Source: Beroe forskalii (taxonomy: Eukaryota > Ctenophora > Nuda > Beroida > Beroidae). Taken from it: a stretch of DNA of 64,000 nt. A model generated the notes under the pieces. That model ran no database searches. It saw nothing but the letters and a program-made list of their open reading frames with translations, and was not told where the DNA came from. Every line of letters starts with the position of its first letter. The first letter of the stretch is position 1. The position numbers were made by a program, and so were the translations under genes. The stretch is from positions 1-64,000 of the forward strand of contig WFMF01000631.1 in assembly GCA_011033025.1 (NCBI GenBank), in the 5' to 3' direction. Of the stretch, positions 57,501 to 64,000 are shown piece by piece.

Positions 57501-60500
57501 GAAGACCTAGGAGATTTAGAGATGGTAGTGGTACAGACCAGGAATACTGATGGTCGAGAAGAAGGAGTTGAAGGAGGAGGAGGAGATGGTGGCACTGGTT
57601 GGCACACTGAAGTTATGTATGCGGCTGATGAGGCTGCTGAATAGAAATGGTGGTACTAGTGTCTTATGGCGCCGTCAGACAGGCGCCAACCCCTTCAGAC
57701 AAACCCACCCACGAAGCAACGTGCCTTCTTAGAATACCAGCACGATTCCATTCTGGGTATTCTCAGAACTCCAAGCATGACCAGGGGTGGAAGTAGCAGA
57801 GTGATTATTTTCTGTATAATAGGCATTGTTAACCAGCATGCAAGAGGAAAACTGGTGCTTTAACGTCACTGATACACCATGTTAAAGTATGATAATGACG
57901 TCATCCCACGACCGCTTATCATGAATGCTGAAACGGGCTTGTTAGAGAGGAGGAAAATGCTCGGATCTGTCTGTGTAATCAGGAGATGAGCTTATTGTTC
58001 ACTGTCAGATGGTACAAGACAGTATACATCACAGGACATCCTAAATCCTAATACATTGTAGTCTCAGATATACAGCGCTAACTGATCATCAATTCTGAGA
58101 TTGATTTCCCAATACCAGCCTTAGGCTGCAGGCGTCATATTTGCATTGCACAAATCGAATTTTCTCCAGAAACCGTAATAATTTGCTCCAGAAACCATTA
58201 TAATCCGGAGCGCAGGCGACAGGCAATTACTGACTCAAAAGTGGCCAAATAAGGTAATACCATTGCTTGGATAATTCCATTTGCTTGGCGAAGGAATGAT
58301 AACTATTTGAACAGTTGCTCAAATAGTCAAATAGATACCCGTTACTACGTCTGCAGCATTTAACCCCCAAGACGACTAGACACGCCTTTCTTTGTAGTCA
58401 GCATTGCCTTTACAGGTAATCTCAGGGTTAACTCTGTCTCGCACACAGAGTTAGTAGCAACCAGCTGGGATTATATTCAGGGGGAGGGATATTTCTACTT
58501 CAAAACACTGAGCACGGAACCTACTCAGTCAATGCAGCGAGTATTGAAATCTCAGTAAAACGGCTACTCTAAAGGCTTCTCAAGACCTAAGAGTTAGCTC
58601 TGTGGAATACGGAGTTTACGGTCCAGTAATTTGTGAAGTCTGGTGTTAATTGCTCGGGGCTGGAACTACCTGCATGAACAACTGAGGAAGTAACGATATG
58701 GTTTATTGGTTTAGGGAGTGTGGACGGTACGAATTGCACTGCGCCACTACAGAGCTGATAGTTTGGTCTGAACATACGTTAACACCTGCACCGTTACACC
58801 AAATAATAAGTGTCCTGTGGTGGAACTAACTTGATATATGCTGGACATTATATACACTGAAATACAAGGGTGTGACACATGGTAATAATTACACCCTGCC
58901 CACAACCCTAGACTTTAGGTATGAATCAGGCAGGAACCAGACAGGTATATTAGCAGGAATGACCGATTACACTGACAGAATGCTGACGGTTAGCTCTCAA
59001 GTTAACGAGCTAGTAACAACCTCCCGTGTGACATGTCCTACCCTTCCGAGAATTAGCCATGTGTGGGATATGATATGTATAATATGTGGGTGATAATTTC
59101 ATATTATGAGGATAAATTCGTGTATCATGTGCTAAAAGCAAATGGAAACTCATTACATAAGGATGACACCTTCAAAAACAACACTTTCCAATAGAATCTG
59201 TGGTATATTGAAGGCTACCCTGCATATCCATTATCCCATGTCACTAGATTTCGTGAATTATCAAACTTCTCCACCCCTCCCTTTACTCACGGGTTCCTCA
59301 GCTGGTTGTTCCTCTGCTGGAGCCTCTTCCTTTGCCTCCTCCTTGCAACTCTTCTTCTCCTTCTTCTTGAAGACCCTGCTGAAGAACTTGGCGAAGAAGG
59401 ATGGTTTCTTGGCGGGTTTCTCCTCGGCGGCGGCCTCCTCTACTTCGGGCTCGGCGGCTTCCGTCGTTTCGGCGGGAGCAGCTTCGGCTTCGGCGGCTTC
59501 TGGCTCAGCGGCGGGGGTTTCTTCAGGAGCGGCGGCTTCGGCTTCAGGGGCAGCTTCCTCAGCCTGAGAAGGGTGTAAGTTGAGGACGGTTGTACAGGAC
59601 GGTTATTGTGGCCCTACAGGACGGTTATAGTGGTGAATGTGGGTGTAATGCGAGTAGTACAGGACGGTTATAGTGGTTTGTGAGGGAAGTACAGGACGGT
59701 TATAGTGGTTTGTGTGAGTGTAATAAGCGGTTACATGTCGAAGTGGTGACCGTATACCGCAACTTACATGGTCGAGGCGACAGCCGAGACTATGTAAGTT
59801 GGATAATGGACGAGGCTTGCCGAGTTCATTATCGAAGGTATACGGTCACAGCTGAGATCATGGAGCCGGATTATACCCCGACCGGTAATAGCTTTGGCCG
59901 ACTATTTTCTGACCAAACAACAGTATTTCTTCCCACTCGGGTCTGACGACCCTCGTCCGGATTCAACGCTTAAGTAGATTTTTGAGTGCTCCTTTATGAA
60001 ATCAAATTTCATTTTAATATTTTTTACACTGTAATTCAGTGGAGACTGTATAACCAAACTTACACGGTCGCTAAAACAAGCTTGGGAGGGGTATAATGTG
60101 AGTTGTACAGGACGGTTATAGTGGTGAGTTTGGGTGTAATGCGAGTAGTACAGGACGGTTATCGTGGTTTGTGTGAGTAGTACAGGACGGTTATAGTGGT
60201 TTGTGTGTGTAGTACACTGGAGAGAGAGGATGTATTAAAGTGGTGTTTACCACATATCATTGACATGTGTACAACAACAAGTCCATAATATATTAGGTAA
60301 CGACTAACTCCTGATGACTCATGATGACCCCCTCTCTCTCTAGGCCAGTTGGTGGAAATATCAACATATGCAGAAAGAGCTATCACTTATCTCTCCCTGC
60401 ATACACACTCTATGTATATTTATATATATTCACAACATAATAATATATCCACTCTTCTCTTATCCCGGACAGGCAGTTCTCCTGAATTTGAAAGGGTGGG

Positions 60501-63069
60501 AGGACTCGAAATGAAATCAAGCACCAGCTCGCCGCCTGACGACAGATTCGTGTGCAAATCTCACGCTGCGTTCTATATTAACCATGAGGAGGGCTATTAA
60601 TTCTTCATGCGATCATTTGTATATGTGCGAGTCATTACATTGGAGCTAAAACCCGAAAACGTCGAAATTAGCCGATTCAACGCCGTCAATTCACCAGTGT
60701 AAGCTATGATAATGACGTCACGATTCAAGCGTCAATTACTTGGGCTCGGCAGCTTAGCCACGCATCATCATTACCTCCAATGATTGGTATCATGAATACC
60801 CATGCACATCGTGGCGTTCCAATTAGCTTAACTCATTGCCCTGATGAATATGAGCACCGGGATGCGTCTCACAGAGCCATTTTACGAATATTATACGGCT
60901 TGATTTATTAGAGCTGAATCCGTAGAAGAGTTCCAAAAAACCACGGAACACTTAGAAATATATCCCACCATGAACCACGCGCACACGCGAAATCTAGCGT
61001 AGGGTGCGCATTGTATTGTCCGTTGATGGGCCGTATATTAAAAGTATTGATGATGACTGTCGACAACGACAACAATATGTGTCCTTGGAGAGTCCAATCG
61101 CTCTCTCACTCACACATATATATTGGTGGTAAATGAAAACTCTATTACCTTATATGGCATAAACGATCCATTGGATATATGGTAATGCACACAATATAGT
61201 GTCATGGAGAGAGCTGCTGTCCGAGTGGTAGGGAGCTTTCAATAGAGCTGTCTCTCTTTAGAGATAGTCATTGAATTAAATTGCAACACACACACAAGCA
61301 ATCTGATAGATCAGCTAGCTAAGGGGTATGTTGAGAGAGCTCTTATTGTGCGGGGACAGCTTAAGGTGCTTACAATCTATCCAAAAAAGGTAAAAAGTTA
61401 TGTAGTGAGAATTATGTAAACCTCTCATTGAACTTAATTCACCCGCAAACAAATTCATAAATCAAAAACCGGGCACAGAAATTATATTGAAGGCTACAGT
61501 GAGGGCCAAAGTAAAACTGTAAAATGAAAATAGAGTTAGAATGAAAATGGAATAAAAAAGAATATACCAGCGGGGGCGGGTTCGGGCTCCTTTTCCTTCT
61601 TCTTCTTCCTGAAGGAGTTCCTCAACTTAGCTCCGAAGCTGGGTTTCTTGGGCTTCTCCTTCACCTCATCTTCCTTCTCCTTCTCTGACACTTTCTCCTC
61701 CTGAAAGAGAGGGGAGCTAGAGTGGAGTTTGTCGGGCAGGATACCTTCTGGGGTGTAGAGGCTGAAAGTATGATGACAAAACTGATGATTAATGAGTTAG
61801 GAAATGATAATCCACTGAAAATGGAGATGTAAATCATTCATTGTTGATGAATTAATGCATTGACAAGAAAGCATCATCAACCATTTCATGAGAAATCTAG
61901 ATCCTTGTGGTCATGACAAAATTTGAAATCTTGGAGTTCATTCAAGGAACGCAACGAGTCTTTCCCTGAAAACTTTACGGTGAAATTCTATCAAAAATGC
62001 ATGATCTAAAGCTTGGATGTAACATAGAAAGCAAAACCCAAAATTTAATGAAAAGCTTATAATCAAATCGTAGAAGAAAGCAATAACTTGTGTTCTATGA
62101 AGTAATCAGGGATTTAATGAGCAAATCCACGCAAAAAGGAATGAAATCGGCTGAAAACCAAACATACAATATAACACTCCACTCAACAATGCAACCGTCA
62201 TCGGGGCGATGTGAGGGTTAGTGCAGGGCTGGAGCCATGCATAGCCGCATTCCCAAGAAGTGGACAATATCACGTGATAAGGCATGCCCATATAAGGAGC
62301 GCCGAATTGTCCCTCCCCCAGAATTTCACACCCCAAGGCTCAAAGTAGGCTTTTTCAGCAAAACATTTTATTGAGGCAAAATTATTATCCCGGCATACCC
62401 ATTTTACGTGCAATAAGGCACTATCGAAGAAGTTTACTTGGTATCATATATGCGGAATTATGTCAATTGGGCTTCTTGGATATTGCCTACTATTACATGT
62501 ATACACAATACCATATATGGGCATGTGAGTACCACGTGACCTACATTTTCAGTGGCAGGATCGACGGCCTCTTCCTCTACAACATCTTTCTCCTCATCTT
62601 TCTTGGAGTCCTTATCTTCTGTGCTTGCCTCCTAGTGTACACAGGAATTCTTTACATGTTGGACTCGCGCCAAAAACACAAATGCTACTTCAATATTAGT
62701 GATAGGAATAATATTTTATAGTGTGAAATGACTGTGAGAAATAAGGCTTACAAGTTATGGCTAAAAATGGGAGAAAAATTAAAATAAGTTGGAAATCAGA
62801 AGTTTCAAAAATGATAATATGGCATAGAGCTCATCTTAAATGGTCCTGAGGGATTGAAAATTGTGAAAAAGGAATATAAGCATAAATAATCCCTAGACTT
62901 TTGCCAACTCGGATGTGTATTGTGTACAACAAACAGACAATGATAAATTCTCCAAATAGACATAATAACACGCATACAAATAAGATAACATTGTTCTTAC
63001 CTCGCAAGGGGTTTCCTCCTTGGGCTCTTCCTCCTGAGGTACTTCTGGGGCGGTTTCAGTCTGATCTGC
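54548..63069 (-). CDS. MARCKS/AKAP12-like acidic protein, five exons seen, 5' end outside window
   Basis: Minus-strand exons, in order of transcription: 63069-63001 (23 codons), 62631-62545 (29), 61700-61568 (44 + 1 nt), 59563-59291 (91), 54754-54548 (68 + TAG), all with AG/GT borders. The protein is Glu/Ala/Pro-rich and disordered, broken by two basic-hydrophobic segments, KKPSFGAKLRNSFRKKKK and KKPSFFAKFFSRVFKKKEKK. These resemble the MARCKS effector domain (Ser and Phe among Lys: phospholipid and calmodulin binding, PKC sites), with repeats as in AKAP12. The role inferred is a membrane/cytoskeleton-associated PKC/calmodulin substrate. All phases are 0 except the 61568 end (phase 1), which does not fit the next exon: an unseen exon or a miscounted base in the C5 run near 61571 are options. 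The start codon lies beyond the right edge. Low-complexity sequence makes family naming tentative. Confidence 0.72.
54806..54951. mobile_element. Hairpin MITE in the last intron
   Basis: Nested inverted arms: TCGAATA at the tips, then TTTCTGAAATTTGAAATTATC and AGAAATT, and an inner ACTCCCTCAGACGT/ACGTCTGAGGGAGT stem around an AACTTCGTG loop. It starts ~50 bp upstream (in transcription) of the last exon of the MARCKS-like gene. Confidence 0.75.
56692..56752 (+). repeat. CRE mini-hairpin
   Basis: AGGCTTGTGAGAATGACTTC, 'attatcagggtttaaaatgg', then TGAAATAATGGCGTC. Confidence 0.75.
57858..57920 (-). repeat. CRE mini-hairpin
   Basis: On the minus strand: GGATGACGTCATTATCATAC, 'tttaacatggtgtatcag', TGACGTTAAAGC. 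Confidence 0.75.
57921..59290. other. Intron of the MARCKS-like gene
   Basis: No further exon could be recognised on the minus strand; no strong repeat. Confidence 0.4.
59585..60215 (+). repeat. Dispersed AGTACAGGACGGTTATAGTG repeats
   Basis: Copies of GTACAGGACGGTTAT(A/T)GTGG at about 59593, 59613, 59657, 59689, 60099, 60149 and 60180, in two clusters on either side of the T-shaped palindrome and its decayed second copy (60040-60070). Confidence 0.8.
59746..59849. repeat. T-shaped (three-way) palindrome
   Basis: Outer stem GTGACCGTATACC (59746-59758) pairs with GGTATACGGTCAC (59837-59849). Within it are two separate hairpins: AACTTACAT/ATGTAAGTT (59761-59800) and GATAATG/CATTATC (59802-59833), each with a small GGC/GCC stem in its loop. 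The fold would be a cruciform with two side arms. Confidence 0.75.
60670..60740 (-). repeat. CRE mini-hairpin
   Basis: On the minus strand: TTGAATCGTGACGTCATTAT, 'catagcttacactgg', TGAATTGACGGCGTTGAATC. Confidence 0.75.
60741..61567. other. Intron of the MARCKS-like gene
   Basis: AT-rich. No exon or repeat recognised. Confidence 0.4.
61701..62544. other. Intron of the MARCKS-like gene
   Basis: Nothing recognised. Confidence 0.4.
62632..63000. other. Intron of the MARCKS-like gene
   Basis: Short intron, AT-rich, no other feature. Confidence 0.5.
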
Positions 63070-64000
63070 CTGGAAACAAGCATCGTGTTTAGGATGGTTG
63101 CTATTAGATTTTATTAGACTTATCAGTAAATCATCACGAAAAAAATATCAAATTTATTGTAGCAATTAATTTTTGATCCAAGTCATTCAAATTTATGAAT
63201 TTTCGTTTTATGATGATCTCCTATAAAAATATTTCCCTCTCCTCGAGTATTTGATTCTCCTCTTTCTCTCACGTACATTCCTCCTCTCTCTGAAAGAACT
63301 CCTCCGCCAAGTCACGATCCATTGACTCTCACAACGGCACATTTCACAATTACTCCACCACTTACTCTGTACATCACGAGTTATTTACTCCTTTCTCCGA
63401 GTTATTTACTCATTCTCCGGGTAATTTCCTTATTCTCCGAGTAATTTCCTGCCTGCTCTGGTGCCGGAATGTTTCGATTTGCGGCAACTCTCATCGCGAC
63501 TTAGACATGACGCGCACGAACAACACACAATCTGACTTCATCTATTCACCATTTTAACTCATGATAATGACGTCACTCTCAATCGCCTGTCATTTGTGCA
63601 TGACTTATTAACACTGGAAATCACTCCGACCAGTTATCTCTCATACCGGAAATCTTCATCATTTGAGCGGAGAGAATTCCCGCAGTGAGAGCAAGAAGAA
63701 GCGAGAAGAGAGGGAAAGGATGAGAGGAAGATAGGTCAGCATGATGTTTAAAATTATGTAAGATAATTGTTCGATTATCAAGTAGAATAGGAAGCGTAAT
63801 GAGTGACACTAATTCCTACACTCATGTGAGTGTGTGTGTGGGTGAGTGTGTGGTCGGAGAACGGATGATGGAGCAGGAGGGTCGGAGCATAGCTTGGTAC
63901 GAACTCACATACACTCGAGTAGATACACTCATGACTGACGACTCCCATGTACAGATCATGTACATTTAAATGTACATGTACATTTCAATGTACATATTTT
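63070..64000. other. Upstream intron of the MARCKS-like gene
   Basis: No exon recognised. 63365-63450 has three 'ttctccgagtaatt' words; 63825-63855 is a GTGTGTG tract; 63955-63995 is a cluster of TGTACATTTAAATGTACA palindromes at the window edge. Confidence 0.45.
63526..63592 (-). repeat. CRE mini-hairpin
   Basis: On the minus strand: GGCGATTGAGAGTGACGTCA, 'ttatcatgagttaaaatgg', TGAATAGATGAAGTCAGATT. Confidence 0.75.

Noticed and set aside
57550-57732. Plus-strand 60-aa frame starting MVEKKELKEEEEM
   Set aside because: Looks like the acidic exons but on the wrong strand and without splice borders; probably chance purine richness.

Overview
Eukaryotic, almost certainly animal, nuclear DNA. 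The coding parts are split by GT-AG introns, and the genes are animal types: a secreted matrix metalloproteinase with a furin site, a seven-transmembrane receptor, and a MARCKS/AKAP12-like acidic protein. CCCTAA-type telomeric repeats are also present. A marine invertebrate is plausible, but the species cannot be told from the sequence. Coding DNA is sparse (four genes); most of the window is repeats.

Layout. 1-2.65 kb is a poor-quality, homopolymer-inflated stretch. 2.5-4.6 kb holds a repeat, a hAT-like MITE and GC-rich hairpin repeats. 4.6-15.0 kb is a three-level nest of related inverted-repeat (foldback) transposons. Each level is bounded by a perfect 8-bp target duplication, and two carry large head-to-head palindromic minisatellites. 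15-20 kb holds MITEs, other transposon remnants and minisatellites. 21-34.6 kb is a six-exon SF2 (Ski2-like) helicase gene on the + strand. Its introns hold many repeats and, on the - strand, a receptor gene whose 3' end is hit by a MITE. 35-38 kb is packed with small inverted-repeat elements. 38.3-40.2 kb is an intronless metalloproteinase gene. 40.4-43.7 and 46.1-50.8 kb are two near-identical copies of one segment, separated by about 2.3 kb of homopolymer-only sequence that is probably an assembly artefact. 54.5-63.1 kb holds five - strand exons of the MARCKS-like gene, whose 5' end lies beyond the right edge. Its introns and flanks carry many copies of a ~65-bp hairpin repeat with CRE-type TGACGTCA sites.

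Three of the four genes are each broken by one apparent single-base deletion, two of them in a homopolymer, in otherwise intact frames. Together with the homopolymer-only stretches this points to an incompletely polished long-read assembly rather than gene decay, though decay cannot be excluded. The genes do not form a pathway. The most unusual content is the family of minisatellite-bearing foldback elements with GG...CC ends and 8-bp duplications (4.6-15.0 kb and 31.2-31.6 kb), and the dense family of CRE-containing mini-hairpins.
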